Position numbers and translations under genes: made by a program. The notes under the pieces are model-generated. The model searched no databases and was not told where the DNA came from. It saw only the letters and a list, made by a program, of their open reading frames with translations. A stretch of 64,000 nt of DNA, taken from Isoetes taiwanensis (taxonomy: Eukaryota; Streptophyta; Lycopodiopsida; Isoetales; Isoetaceae). The stretch is from positions 644,658 to 708,657 of the forward strand of contig JAJEKV010000101.1 in NCBI GenBank assembly GCA_021234155.1, written 5' to 3'. Numbering within the stretch: the first letter of the stretch is position 1; each line of letters starts with the position of its first letter. Positions 24,496 through 37,500 of the stretch are shown piece by piece.

Positions 24496-25179
24496 CTGCA
24501 TTTTAAAAGTAAATAGAGAGACTGTGAGAAAGAAAAGAGATTGAGTCATAGCTAAATACGTTGAAAAATTAGGTTCACCTTTGTTAGTCGAGCCATTCAA
24601 AATAGCTTCATGATGCATGTCAATTCTCATGTGTTTCCTCTATATAGATATCACCTTCTGCTCAGTTAAAAAGAAACATATTCATTGCAGCCAATTTTTG
24701 TGAAGCTTTTAGCATATTCTAACATGTAAGAAAAAAGATGAATGTGATCCAGACTTTGATAGAATATTTGAAGAACGGCTGCAGATAAAGTAGGCTTTTC
24801 AGATCAAGCCTCCATTATGTCAACATTATTGTTGCTATGTCAAGTTAATTCCCGGATATATATAATCTTAATGCTTTTTGTTGATGTCTGTAGTATTTTA
24901 TAACAAACTCGCTTAATTTATGAGGGGCCAATTGGTCAGAAACAATTCCATATACACAAGAACATGATGGCAGACATTAACCGATGAAGACGTACAAAAA
25001 CTAAAAAGCACACAGATATGGGCTTCAATTTTTAAGAAGCAAAATGCAAAGTGAGAGAACTAATACCTTGTGGAACTCAGACAATGCGCATTTGAACCAA
25101 AGAACTGTGTGTGCCACTTTAAGCCACAGAACCGCAATTTCAATCAAACACTTCCAATCAACATATCCTAGACCCTGCA

Positions 25180-25830
25180 AAATGTGAAACAAACTGTGAA
25201 AGGTTTTCCTGTGCAAATTGTGCACTTAAATTTTTTTTTGTCAAAGCCAATCCGTCTATGCCCTGCATTTCCATTTCGCACCAATTTATAATGCCATTGC
25301 CTATAGAAGTAGCACCTAGAACCGGCAGTAATCCTAGAATCAAGGAACCCTAACGAAATTACTTCTTCAAATTGTGGTAGAAGCTCTCGAATTAGAAAGC
25401 GTAAGCAAGAAGCTAGAAATCGATGCCAATTTATAACTCGTGACCGGTAACAAGATTGCGTGATTAAACGGGAGCAAATCATTGAAACGAGCAAAAGGAA
25501 TATTCCTCAAAGATTCCCTTTTTTTTAAAAAAGGGGGTAAAACGAGGTTAAAAAAAAAAAAAAAAGATGCATGAAATTCTATTTTGACCCCCCCAAATGA
25601 CTAATTTTTTTTTTTTGCAACGAAAGAATTGACTTTTTAAAGTGTCACTTTTCTTAGCAAATAGAATGTTCTTCAAGTATGTTTAAAGAGAGAAACTCTA
25701 ATTTCGTGAGGATAAAATATTTAACAAAAAAATTGAAGTAAGTCCAGAATCAAACCAGAGTATTCTCAAAATTTGAAGATAGAATCTTCATATTCACATG
25801 CAAAATTTACGCCTTTTTCTAAGACTCGCT
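25180..25830. other. Intergenic; poly-A and poly-T runs
   Basis: A-rich and T-rich runs at 25545-25565 and 25602-25617. The region up to about 25500 has an open minus-strand stretch that may be the 5' part of the remnant at 20.9-25.2 kb, but it shows no motif. Confidence 0.4.
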
Positions 25831-28800
25831 TATGTGCAAAAGTGTGAGGAGGATGAGAGAGGGATCCAGACGCCTTCATATTCATTTATGCCATCGCCAT
25901 CACCTTCACTTCTTTCATCTGCCATCCGAGGAAGTGCTTGAGTTATCTTCCTCATCACTATCAACATCCGAAGCATTGTCACCACCTTCTTCATCATCTT
26001 CTTCAGTAATTACAAGCTTTTTTAAGCAAATTGATAGTCTTCAAGGCGTGAGACGATTGTCGATTTCAATTTAAAATCATAGCACAAAATAGTCACGCCA
26101 TTAAGGTTCAGCTCGTCCCTACAACCCACCTTCTTGACTTTCTCCCTTTTCCTTGGCTTCTCATTTCTAACTCATATCTACCTTCAAAAGCATTTTCTCG
26201 AAATGTGTTGCAAGCCAATGAATCTTGAGTTTAGTGACTAAGCCTTCCTCCTTGACTGTGTCAAGCACTTTTGCTATCCGTAATCTGGCCGACCTTTGTC
26301 ATCCTCCTCGCCGGAAGAGCAATTAGCATACCTTTGGTAATTTCTCGTGATATTACCTTGAGGCTCATTCCTCGCCTTGGTCCGAGGTACATGACTCGGT
26401 CCTCCTCGCCTTTCTACCGCAGTGCAAATGTAGCACCGCTTTGGACCTGCTTTGGTGTCAGGGGTTGATGGAAGGTGTTAGGCCATTGAAATGGTTCTTG
26501 CAACCGCCTTAGAGCTATATGTTGTACAACAATTTTCTCGCTCGAGAAAGAAATTACTCCACCACATCCCATCTTCTTCTAAGAAGTACTTAAAGCCCGA
26601 GGAAATTCCATTTTCAATGGCTTTTAAGGATGACTCGGGGTACTTTTCTTCCCGCTTGGACTCCTTAGGATTTTTGAGAGGAAGTTGTTCAAAGACGCTT
26701 CTATGAAGGAAGTGTCCGGAATGTATTTAAGGAAGCTGCATCCCTCCGGTGGACTCCAAATTTTAGTTGTGGTATACTTCTTCCCCTCGTAAGAAGCTTT
26801 GGCCATCCTTCAAGTAGAACTTGATATGATGTCGAAAGGTGAGATCATTCAACTTGTTCACAGCCTTTGTTCTCTGCTTGAACGTTGAGAGAAAAACAAA
26901 CTCTCTAAAATCAGCAGCCTCTTTAAGAAGATCGACCAATCGGAGTAGGAGTGTAAGAATCTTCAATAATTCAACTAAAGAAGGAAGACGTAAAAGCCTT
27001 CTTCCTTCTAAGGCCACGTAAAAATCTGGAACATTTGGTCAATCTGATCATGAGTGTGGCCTACAAGTAAGAAAACCAAGCTTCACTTTTCTAAAGATCC
27101 CTAGCTCCACTAACATGGCACAAGACGCAAAGAGTGTTTGATTCTTGTTCTCCCTGTAGTATTGTCAAGTTGCGATAAAGCACCGGGTGGTAATTGCTCT
27201 TGCTCGCATACAGACCTTGTTAAGAATTGTAATTGTGAGGTTCGGGTCACCATGCAAGTTTGGATACGCCAAAAATACTTTGCACTTTAGACTTCCTTTG
27301 AAGACCATAGCTCCTACAAGGTGGACCTTAACAAAACATTCCTCCGCACATCCTTAGGAATGTTCAAGAAATGTGGTAGAGTTGTTTTTTTGTCCATTCC
27401 ATCAATCACAAATGACATGTATTGCAAAGGGACGCTCAAGAGCTTTTTTTTCTATGCTTGGCAAGCTTTCTTCTCTCTCACGCTTGTTGTTCACGATGTC
27501 CGCAAGGTTCTCATTGTACAATATCTCAGAGAAGAAATCAGGTCAAAACATTTTCTCCTCAAACAAGTGAGAGATTGAGAACATGAGCTTACTTCTTTCG
27601 ACCTCTCGCCTTTGCGCTTCTCGTTGACTCTTTAATTCTCGCACACCTCGAAAGCAAACAGACATTCTATGTTTTCTAGGAATTTTCACAAGACCGAATT
27701 CACTTTTCCACACCGTGAAGTGTGAGTAAGAGATGTGCCAAGCCGAGTGCAAGTCTCTTTGTACTCATTAAAAACATCTTTTGGTGATGTTATCGCTAAA
27801 TGATACATGTTGTCAAGTAGGTAGCTTCTCACATGTTTCTCTAAAATATTTCTCCATCCATGACACACAAGAAGAAGGGCATGCATGGTTACAACTCTTC
27901 TTGGTCCACAATGATCATCGATTGCTGGATTTTTGTCCGCCTTTTGTGTATTCTAGACATTCCGTGGACCCTAAACGGTGGACAACCATAAAGCATTTCG
28001 CAAACTTCTTGACGGTTAATGTAGTGCAAGAAGGTGTTGCGGTCTGGTCTTACATGATAAGCTAAGTAGGCATTCGTCTCCGCCAATGTCATGGAACTCA
28101 GAAGTCTCTAACCGCCGTAATTTAGCCATATTAAATTGTTGATGCAACCCAATGAGCAGCATTTAGTTCTCAAAAGTCTCCTCATTTTGTGTTCATCCAT
28201 AAGATTTCTTCTTCTTGCAGAGGAGCACGCCAAACCAAAATCCACCTTGAATTTCTTTGAAGATTGGCTTGAGAACATGTAATCTCTTTGTTCCTCGTTG
28301 GTGTCTTCATCTTCCTGATGAAACTTCTACCTGGGGTGACTTCCTCCGTCCCCGAAAGTGGTGTGCTTGTAGAGGAAAAACAGACCACGTGAAGTTGTTC
28401 CCTAATAGGCTGGGTACAAGTTGTTAAAGGATGGTGATGGCCCATAAGAGGTTGTGGCATCACCGCTTTGTACCATCTTGAAAAGGAGTTCTTGCAAACA
28501 TCTCCTTTAGAGCGACCGAATTCTCAAGAATCCATGTGTCACAACCGCTTGTTGTGTGAAGAGGAGTGCATGCCGGAGCCGCCGTCCTCATTTGTAGTGA
28601 AGTCCCGGGTGAGAGAAATTGTAATCAATCTCACAAATTTCCGTGGTTTTCTCGTGGTTCCTTGTATGTTTGCAACGGCGGGGCTTAAACTACAAAAGGG
28701 GGGTAGCTTGTTCTTGAGCACCCTTTGTTGTGGAGCTTCAGAGGTCCCGGATGGAACAAAGGGTGGTGGCAACCCGTTCGAACCGGTGGTGATTCTTTGG

Positions 28801-29031
28801 AAGGAGATGCCGCAGGCCGCCTACGTGACTTGGTGACGGGTTGGAAGGGTGGTGGAAGTCTGCTTTGTGGCCGGACTCCTGTGTCTCTTCGAAGCAACAA
28901 CGATGAAGCGCAGGTAGGAGCCTGAGAATGCCGGTCTTCACTAGAAATGACGTTGTTCCCAAGCTGTCCTCGAACCGCACGAGCTTGAGACAACAAAAGG
29001 TGGTGGAAGCTTGTTCACGGCTGTTCGCCAT
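25830..29031 (-). pseudogene. Decayed coding region, transposon-like, unassigned
   Basis: A possible start at 29031 (MANSREQAS) opens a Ser/Pro-rich region in shifting frames down to about 28180. The segment 28092-27890 (ETNAYLAYHVRPDRNTFLHY followed by INRQEVCEMLYG) resembles the distal part of piggyBac-type DDE transposases, where a TNAY-L-Y stretch precedes an HxxFR-type helix, but the match is weak. A charged helix (about 27700-27550; REVERSKLMF) and a CYIC motif (near 26440) follow. Frameshifts and stops occur throughout. The 5' end faces the palindrome array at 29.1-29.7 kb. Confidence 0.3.
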
Positions 29032-29094
29032 CTTGACAACCGCAAAATAGTAAAGAGATTTGAGAAACTTTCTCAGAATGCGTAGCTTTTCTTA

Positions 29095-29690
29095 TTCCCC
29101 GAATACACGCCAATGTAGTACAAGTAGAAGTTCCAAAGACTAATCAAGTGAAAGTCAAAATAAAAGCTATTCGAATACACAAGAGTAGGATAGTAAAGTC
29201 GAACGTATTCCGATCACATAGAAAAAGAGCAAGACGAAAATGATACCTTTAAAAGGAAATTTCTACGCTTTCAGCCATGTGATTCCAGCCTCTCGAAATT
29301 CAAGTCACCAGCCAAATACTTCGACATTATTATATTCAGAGATCAGATTCCGATTCACATAGAGAAACCATGGACAAAGTCGCTGAGAAAGTACAACGCA
29401 TAATCATTTGCATGTTCTGCTTTTTATTCCGAATACACTTTTTTTCATTCGGCTTAAAGTGTATTCCTAATACACTTTCGCTTTCGAAGGGAGGCTAAGT
29501 GTATTCCGAATACACTTTCGCTTTGAGTACTGGCGTGTATTCCGAATACACTTTCGCCTTTTAAAAAGTGTATTCCGAATACACTTTTTGCAGCTGTCGA
29601 ATACAGGATGAAAGTGTATTCCTAATACACTTTCAGAGAAGGCCAAAAAGTGTATTCCGAATACACTTTCGTGTTTTAGGTTTTAGGGGT
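29095..29690. promoter_or_regulatory. Array of GTGTATTCCGAATACAC palindromes
   Basis: Six full copies of the 17-bp palindrome GTGTATTCCGAATACAC (or CTAAT at the centre) plus one half copy lie between about 29425 and 29672, spaced roughly 35-48 bp and usually followed by TTTCGC. Degenerate copies extend left to 29100 (for example ATTCGAATACAC near 29170). The array sits between the divergent decayed coding regions at 25.8-29.0 (minus) and 30.1-33.5 (plus). A regulatory or transposase-binding role is inferred from the arrangement. Confidence 0.7.
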
Positions 29691-30091
29691 TACTTTTCCT
29701 TTATGCTTTTTTAGTTAATTTAGGCGCTCTTGCTGCATTTTTAGCTTGTTTAGACCACTTTTTTGTCAAGATTGCAGTGTTTTTTTGACATTTTTGTCCC
29801 TCTTTTGCCCTCTTTTTCCCTTTTTTGTAAGCCATTTTGTATTCTCGAATAGTTCTTTTGCCACGCTTTTTTCTAACAAGGTCGTGTTTACACACAATTT
29901 GCACGCATACGACTCAAGCAAAGAAGAAACAAATGTAAGAAGCCTCTTAAAATCGCATTTAAACCGCACTCCCACAGAGAAGGGTTGAGGAGTCTGGATG
30001 CGCCCGCTATTTACTTAAAAACTTCCAAACTCAATGGTTTTTACAAGGGTACTTCGAAAGTACAAAGACCTCGACTTTTCTACATGTCCGT

Positions 30092-33000
30092 TTGAGCCCC
30101 GGAACCAAAAGGTACGATGACAGTGGAATTTGTCCCGCATGGGCACCATCCCGTCCGTGGAGTGAGGTAGTCGGGCAGACCAGTAAGGGAGGGAGATTGT
30201 CTTTTCGCATATCTCAAGGCTTTATTCATGTTGATGAATCCTACCTTAGACTTGTGAAGGTAAATCCACATCCTCTTTATAAGTATGTTTCTCACTACGC
30301 GAACAAGAGGTCGCCTTCATCATTAATTACGCTCGGCAATAACGAGCGGAGGACTTCCCCTACAACAGTCGTAACAAGGGGAAGAGGAAGATCAAGGGAA
30401 TTTATCGTGGAGTCCATCACGGTCTCATGAGCCCATCCGTGAGTTCATCAGTTCGAAGAGCAGCCACCTCCACCACCAAAGAAAGAAGCAGGCAAACCAT
30501 AGTCGCTAAAGAGCCTAAGAAAAGAAAAAAACGCTATCATTGAAACGTAAGATGCCCCCCGAGGATGCACACAAGAAGAAGAAGGGGAAAGGTAAAGCAC
30601 CGGGCGCTGCCATCAAAGAAAAAAAAAGTTGATAAAACAAAGAGAAAAATGGAAGAGATAAACCCGCACAAATTTGTGCAAGGTGTCATTTATTTGCCTG
30701 GTCACACAATTATGAAGCTTCCTCCAAAAATGAAGTCGGAGAACCACCACCGCAGTTCGAAAGATATATGCGCACCACCTAAGGAACCTCAAGGACGTAA
30801 TCCCGAGCAATCCCAATGCACATGTAGCTCCAATTGTTGTTCTTTTGTTGATAGAGAGCAAAGGCACAACTCCCCGCAGAGTACGATAGAGAAAATGCGA
30901 CACATATACGCATTATGTTTTGGGTGGGAACCACAAATTTTAAGGCAAGGAGGCAATTATACAAGGAAAAAAAGAATCCTAGGTACTTGTCCGTTTCTCT
31001 CAGGCCGCCTACCGTGGTTTGACCGACGAGGGAAGCCAAAATCGCTGCCAACACTCACAACGCCGACAACGAGTACAAGTTAAAAATGAGCTTTGTCGAC
31101 AAAAATCGATTCATGCACGAGAATATGTTATCTTCAAGGAAAAATATGGAGAGGATCTCAAAAGCCACAAGACTCCCTTGAACTTAAAGAAGCTTGTGCC
31201 ATTGAGTGTTGCCTTAAATACGACGAGGCTAACAAATCCGCATCACTCATTGGTCATGACAATTGGTTTCAAATTTAGCGCTCGTGGATGGCCGGTAAGG
31301 TTACAAGCTTATTCCGTAATAAGATTTAGTGTGCAACTAGCTTCTAAGTTTTTAATTTGTTTGCAGATCCGGGAGCTTCGAATCCAAATATTTAATATGT
31401 TTGAGCGCGGTGAGCTAAAAAGTAAGGGAAAGGTGTCTGAGAAGAAGAAAGGCAAATGACGCCCCAAAGAAAGAAATGACCATCACCGCCCTGAGGGAGA
31501 TGCAGGGGTTCACCGACACGTAATTACTAGAACAAAATTTCCGCAAAAGGTGGTGGACAAGGAGTTCACACTCAAGAAATGTCAAGGAGTTGCACAAGTA
31601 AGCATACAATCATTGCCGCCTTTTCACTTGTAGAATTCTCATCCCGCATAACAAAGAATTTAGTGCCCCGAAATGCTTTCGACCCTCGATGGAACGAAGT
31701 GTATTCCGTAATACACGCTCTCTTCTTTTGTAGTGTAAAAGTGTATTCCGTATCACACTTTTACTCCTTTGAGTCAAATAAAAACGATTCGAATACACAC
31801 TCTAACTTGTTATGCATTGTAGAAGTGTATTCCGTATACACTTTCGCTTCTTTCTTTGCGAAAAGTGTATTCTAGAATACACTTCGCAAACAAGAAAAAA
31901 TATTGATTACGCCATTGTATTCTAGAATAACTTTAGGTGGCGTGGAAGATAGTTTACTTCACGCTTTTCTTTTTCAACCGCTAAAAAGGTTGTGTTTTTC
32001 TTTCTAGCCAAAAAAATGTTATCACCGCCGTATGTCCGATGGAGCAACTCAACGGGAGACGGGGAGAGGTGCAAGGAGCTTTATCCCATAGCTACATCCG
32101 ACGAAAGCGCATGCTTCAAAGACGCACCAAATTTTGAAGGATGGGTACGCCGACTAAAACACGCCATACTTTTACTTGTCTCTGCCTCAATCTCCCCTTT
32201 GTTTGCGTAACAAGAAGAAAAATAAGGACCTGCCGTGTTTTTATGCACCTCGCCGACCGCACGAGAAGAAAGAACACCGGGCGAGAGGAGAACTCTAGAT
32301 GTGGAGCCTTCGATTATGAAAAGTTTAATTTATTTGACCAAAAATAATTTGTTTTCCATCATTCACTGGGACGCACTAATTTGGTTGGGACAAGAAAAGC
32401 CACAAGATTTCACACCGGGGTGATTGCGACCTTCCTTATGGCTTTAAACTAAAGGACGTACCATTACGACGACCACAAATTTTTAAATTTTCGTGAGTTT
32501 AACGCTTTTGCCGACGGATCAAACAAGTCACAACGCCAAGCATCGGGCGCCTTGTCGTGTTTCACTCGAAAGCATGCAATCGCCTTGTGGAGTCCACGCT
32601 TAAAACTCACTTCGATCCCCAAAGGTAAGCCGGTTATGAGAATTTGGTTTGGTGAGTACTTTTATTCGAATACGCTGGGCTTGTTTCTTCTTTTTGTTTT
32701 AGTTTTCTATTCCGTAATATAATTGCCTTTGACTTGTTCTCTTTGTTTGTTTCTTGTTCTCGCTTTTCGCTAGTGACACCACTCTAATTTCTACAGGTAC
32801 AAAACAAATATAAACTACCATGGCGGGCGGGCCGAGATTGCCGAGTAAGGTTGAATACCTCCATGTTGCTTACTGAGTTTCATGGAAAACGCACCATGGA
32901 GCATTTTAACACAAAGAAAGATGCCGTAATTTTTCTAATGTGTTGGAATTTCCAGTGTTGGCTTCAAAAGCTATTGGGACCCTAGTGCACAAGGTAGAAT

Positions 33001-33485
33001 TGTTAATCACTACCGTAAGCCTCAAAAGCTAATCAACCATCTCCTAGACATGTTTTCACGCCCGTGAGATTGGGTGCTTGATGCCTTCTCGCTCTCGTAC
33101 AACAATAGCTTGTGCACTTAGGAAGGGCCGAATTGTGTAGCAAAGGACATTGATAAAGAAGTCGCGGCAATTCATCAAGATGAGACCGGCAGCCTTGCCT
33201 ACCCTACCGATGAGCACCAAGAGTTAGGGGCCAAATCCTCATCCGATTTTGCCAAGCCGACCTCTTCTCGAGATACCCATTCACTAGCTCTTTAGAGGAT
33301 GAAGCTACTTTTGCAGAGCTGAAAGAAGTGGCACTAGCTACCATTCCTCAAGACACCGCAAAAGTAGACAAGGGTAAGGCACAAGAAAAGGATCGATCAG
33401 AGAATCGGGCACGCCAGAATCAAGCAAAAAGCATGATGAAGACTTTGATTTGGACCTTTAGTCCTGCCTTTTCCAAAAAACATTA
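30092..33485 (+). pseudogene. Decayed lysine-rich multi-exon coding region, transposon-like
   Basis: A succession of open segments on the plus strand (30092-30430, 30565-31083, 31019-31459, 32141-32347 and 33160-33460) encode basic, Lys-rich sequence (for example SKKKKVDKTKRKMEE) and an ECCLKYDEANKSASLIGHDN stretch near 31210. Three GT-AG introns can be placed: 31295-31366, 31598-32007 and 32652-32796. All three contain copies of the ATTCCG-AAT palindrome. Frames change repeatedly, so it is not functional. I do not recognise the family. The final piece ends at a stop near 33485, after which the sequence becomes AT-rich and non-coding. Confidence 0.4.
31598..32007 (+). other. Intron carrying a second GTGTATTCCG palindrome array
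   Basis: Donor CACAA/gtaagc and acceptor tttctag bound a 410-bp intron. About six palindromes of the same family as 29.4-29.7 kb occur between 31699 and 31935, with variant centres (TCCGTAAT, TCCGTAT, TCTAGAA). Confidence 0.7.
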
Positions 33486-33489
33486 ATAA

Positions 33490-34500
33490 TTTCGACCACC
33501 ATGTGATGTTACAAATTGTATCATTGAAACACTCTTCATTATATAATAATTATTTTATTCACTACATTCGGTGTTTTCAAGATAGTACTTTTTGAGAATA
33601 CAAAAGCATGTCTAAATTCTTCCCTTTTCAAGTGTTGGTTTTGGCAAATTCCAAGTTATTTTACACTAGGGGGCCAAAAAGAGGTAAAAATTTACAAGGA
33701 AGTGATGTCATAAGGGTTTTTTTTTCTAAGAAAAAGCCTCGCTAATTTTACGGTTTTTTCGCCGTCTTCGCCCTTTCCTCAATCTCATATTTGGCGGTTC
33801 AAAATTGAAATTGATGACAAACACTCAAAATCTCTTTAGTATAAAGAAAGATAATTTCTAAGGTTGTTTTTTGTAATATGTTATCAAATTATATCTTTTT
33901 GTCCCAATGTTCTAAGTTTATGATGTCATAAGTTTGAACAATTTGCCCTTGTGTTTTGACCGGAAATACATATAAAAGATCAAAGGGTGTGTTTTAAAGG
34001 TACTCAACTTTTTATGTGACGCCAGTTGGTCTTTGGAAACTGAAATTTTTTTCGCCGTCATAGCACTTCACCCGCCATTTCCTCCGGGCTTCAAATTATT
34101 TTGGTCGATCCGAAGCCCGTGAAATTGCCACTTCAATCGGGTATGGTTGTTGATCCGCGGCTTTGCTGATGCGGGTGATGACGCCATGTTCGCAAAGCAA
34201 TTTGAAAGTAAATTTGGCGGTTTTGAAGTTCTTCGTGAGTATAAATACCATGAATTTCTTTGTTTGCTAGATTTCTCCAATTAAATATGGCGGAATGGAG
34301 AGAAGCTTTTCGTGCATCCGTGTGCAAGAATCAAGTTAATTTTGATGTTGCAAAACCGCTATCTAGCCTCCAAGTTTTCCAGTCGTCGACCGAAAAAATT
34401 TTTTTGCGCTTGTTCCCCGGTTGCTGATGCAATTTGTCGACCAATCCGCAAGTGCATTCAAGAACAGAGCCAACAAGTTTCGTGCCGAATGCAAGCGAAT
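33490..34500. other. Intergenic AT-rich stretch
   Basis: No gene, splice-linked exon or clear repeat recognised. Short frames near 34312-34509 are unsupported. Confidence 0.4.
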
Positions 34501-34518
34501 TTGTGCTAGATATTTACC

Positions 34519-37500
34519 ATGGTAATTGAGGATCATGATGCATTTCATTTTCATGTATCTTTGAAATGCATATTAATCTATGAGTTTGCTTTGAACCGAA
34601 AAGAAGCCGGACAAGATCGCTTACATATGGCTACATCAATTCCTATAGATTCGTGTAATTTTGAACTTACATATTTGTTGTTGATTTCTTTTCCTTATTT
34701 GTTGATGTTTGCTTTAATTCTAGAAAATGTTTACTGTCACAATCCCGAACCTTATGGAGACAATGAAGAGTCTGCATTTCATGAAGATTTGCAACCTTCT
34801 TACCATGGAGGTGATTTCCAAGAGTCTGAAGGGTGGCGCCAACATGGAACTCAAGATGTCCAAAGTGAAGAAGGTGTGCAACCTTCTTTAAGTCGATTTC
34901 AAGGAATTGATTCCTTGAATTTACTTTGAACTTTTCTTTTGCTAATCTTTGTTGTCTTTCTTGTTATGAAGGGTGTCACCAAGATAATACACAAGGAACC
35001 CAATGTCATGATCAACCTCATTTTCAAGGTAAGCAAGGTTTGCATGATTTAACAACTCTACAAAGGTTTCTTTGACTTTTTCACTTCGATTCTTTTTTTT
35101 CTAGCAGATTGTCATGCTTTTAGAAGGTATAGAGCTGAGTTAAGGAAAAAAGAGAGAGCTTAAGAGGGAAAGGGAAATTGCAGCAGATGAAGAAGCATTG
35201 CTCCAAGGTGATCTAAGCACATGGAAGAAGAGAATGCTATCAAAAAGGTTGCAAAGAAGGTGAAAAAGGTTCTTGTTAATGCAAGTTGTAGGGATAGGAA
35301 AGAGATAATTAAGTCTCACTGCAAAGTGGCTACCCGAACTTGTTGTTCCTAACTCCAAGGATGAATCAGAATGAAGAAAATTGTGGAGAATTTAAAGAAC
35401 TCTTTTGCATCATAAGAATGAGAAGAAAAAAGATATTAAGAGGGCAAGAATTGCTGCCATGGTTTATGCCGCCAATACCAATATTAACAAATCAGCTTTC
35501 TCCGAACTCTATGCCCGAATGAAAGATTGTCACAAATCACCGTAAGAAGAAGAGTAGATGCTGAACTTGGTGAGGGTCCATGGTCCATGTTCAAAAATAA
35601 GATTAGATGTGACAAACTCTCTTATGACGAGAGAAAACTAGTGGTGGATTTTTGGAGACACAATACAAGAGTTTCCCATGTAAGAAACATGTCATCAAGA
35701 TAAAAGCAACTTCCGAAAGAAGATATTGCATGCACTACACTTTCTTGAAGAGACACAGTAATTTTAAAGCAATTTGTTTTCAAATTGTTAAGGTTTAAGA
35801 TTTTCAACTTAAGGTTGTTGATATGTTGTTGATTTTTCGCAAAGAAGTTTTCTTCCAACGATTTGAAAGGCAATATCCATACTTTCAAATATCATTTACA
35901 AAGATTCCATGCTCTAAAGCCTCCATATGTCGAAGGTAAAAGATAGAGAGACTTGTTGTCAGATTCTACCATTTGAGAGTTGACTTTGTGAGACAGCCAT
36001 AAACAAAGTAAGATTAGATCAGACCTCCATGGTCCAAATTGCACATGCAATTGTGATGTATGTGGTATAGGACCAACCTCGCAATGCATCTAAAGCTACA
36101 TATGCTTCAACCTCTCGAGCTTTGGAGATCTTTGGTATGTCCTAAGGATGAATCAAAAGAGTGGCATCAACATAATTGTCTCACGCTTAAATGCAAGGCT
36201 TGTGGAAAAACAAAGTGCCAACTTGTCCAAAAGAAAGAGATTACAAGTTGAACCATCAAGTAGATTGGAAGACATTTGATAAGGTAATTCAAATTGTTAT
36301 TCTTAAATGAGATATTCTTTTCAGCTCAAACTCTTCTTTTGAACATAACAGTTTATGAGGAGGACAAGGTAACATTTGCCGAGAGAGGAAAAACTTGTTA
36401 AGAAGAAAGGAGCCGCATAGAAGACCGCAGGGAAGAAAAGGAAAAACTTGTTAAGAAGAAAGGAGTCACCGGTCGAAGAAAGGTGGTGGCGGGTAGACCG
36501 CCGGGCCGAGAATTCGTGACGTAAGAAAGGTGGTGCCGGTAAGACCGCTGATGAGAATTCAGGTCGAAAAGAAGATCCGAGGCTAAGAAGAAGGTATTAC
36601 AAGTAACTTGAAATGTTAAATCCAAAAAGGTGGTACCGATATATGTTTTTGCTTCTTTGTAGGAAGCTCCCAAACCCGCCAACAAGCTTGTTTACAAGAC
36701 GACACCAAAGAGCAGAGTTGTTCCAATTTGTCGATACCTTCCTCATTCCATTCATCCCTCATAATTATGAAGCCGATGGCAAGCAAAACAGTTTTAGGGA
36801 GTGTTTGGCGCTTTTTCCAAAGGACACTATAGTTTCAAAGTTGATTGACTTTGCAGAGAACTACACCTTCAAAATCCAACAAGAAATACAAAGCTTGCAT
36901 TGAGGAATGACCAATGCACCATTTTGGTGCACATCACATATAGGCATGCTCCACCTTCTACGTAACGTAATAGAAAGATCATTAAGGAAACACATTTTTA
37001 CATAAGTGATGATAGAGAACATGATGTACTCTTCGCTCAACATTGTTTGCAAAACATGTAGTTTTCCTTGCCGACAAGGGTGTCCATTACAAGAATCATG
37101 TCATGTGGTCCGATGGATGTTCCCATCAATTTAAAGGAGCAAGGATGTTCTACTTCCTAGGCAGTTCTTTCAAAGCAATCGAAAACCAATACACGGAATT
37201 TCTTTGCATCATATCATGGCAAAGGTAATTACTTTTATTTTAGTCTATTGGTTCTTTTTTAATTGGCATTTCTTTAAAATTTCAGAATCAATCCTTGCGT
37301 GAGCATGATGGTGCCGGTGTCAGAATAAAAAGAGCCCTCACACATGAGATGTTGAAGAGGAATTCAGTACCACTAAGGAATGCACATGATGCAGCTGTGT
37401 TTTTGCGTGAGCACATTTTAAGTCGATTGACAATGAAGGAGATCATCCTTGCAGTGTACACGAAAGAGTTCAGTTTTTACATGTTGTTTGCATTGCATGT

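Larger units (their letters stand above)
20948..25174 (-). pseudogene. Remnant of an unrecognised multi-exon plant gene
   Basis: Several minus-strand segments are open and bounded by good splice sites. 25174-25067 has acceptor ttttgcag, 36 residues (starting GLGYVDWKCLIEIAVLWLKV) and donor AAG/gtatta. Others include one ending near 23465 (IHPLHLLWGLFGNPK then gtatgc); one near 22817-22731 (KLLKLSKLSAVLRLMYSIIR, donor GAGAG/gtagca); its continuation near 22624-22550 (PPIFLSFKAARKGKSVFILP); short exons near 22380-22340 and 22225-22133; one at 21418-21368 (EIQGFAIVVDGFQGHFPG); and a last exon ending in a stop at 20948 (FEPFEHFGGVGYVICKLKIW). The segment 23855-23611 (GLVRLFKAVHVPCQYYLV and onward) is open too. 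The helical, Leu-rich character suggests a large alpha-solenoid protein. I could not name it. Exon order and phase are inferred, and an FPP exon lies inside the span. Confidence 0.45.

Noticed and set aside
20948..25174. Naming the multi-exon remnant as a CENP-I/Mis6 or Integrator-type protein
   Set aside because: A few short stretches were suggestive, but no exon gave a convincing family motif.
29425..29672. CRISPR array
   Set aside because: The repeat is a perfect short palindrome with short variable spacing, spread into introns; no cas genes.
29701..29988. Lys-rich minus-strand frame next to the palindrome array
   Set aside because: T-rich sequence on the plus strand gives Lys-rich frames by chance; no motif or splice site supports it.
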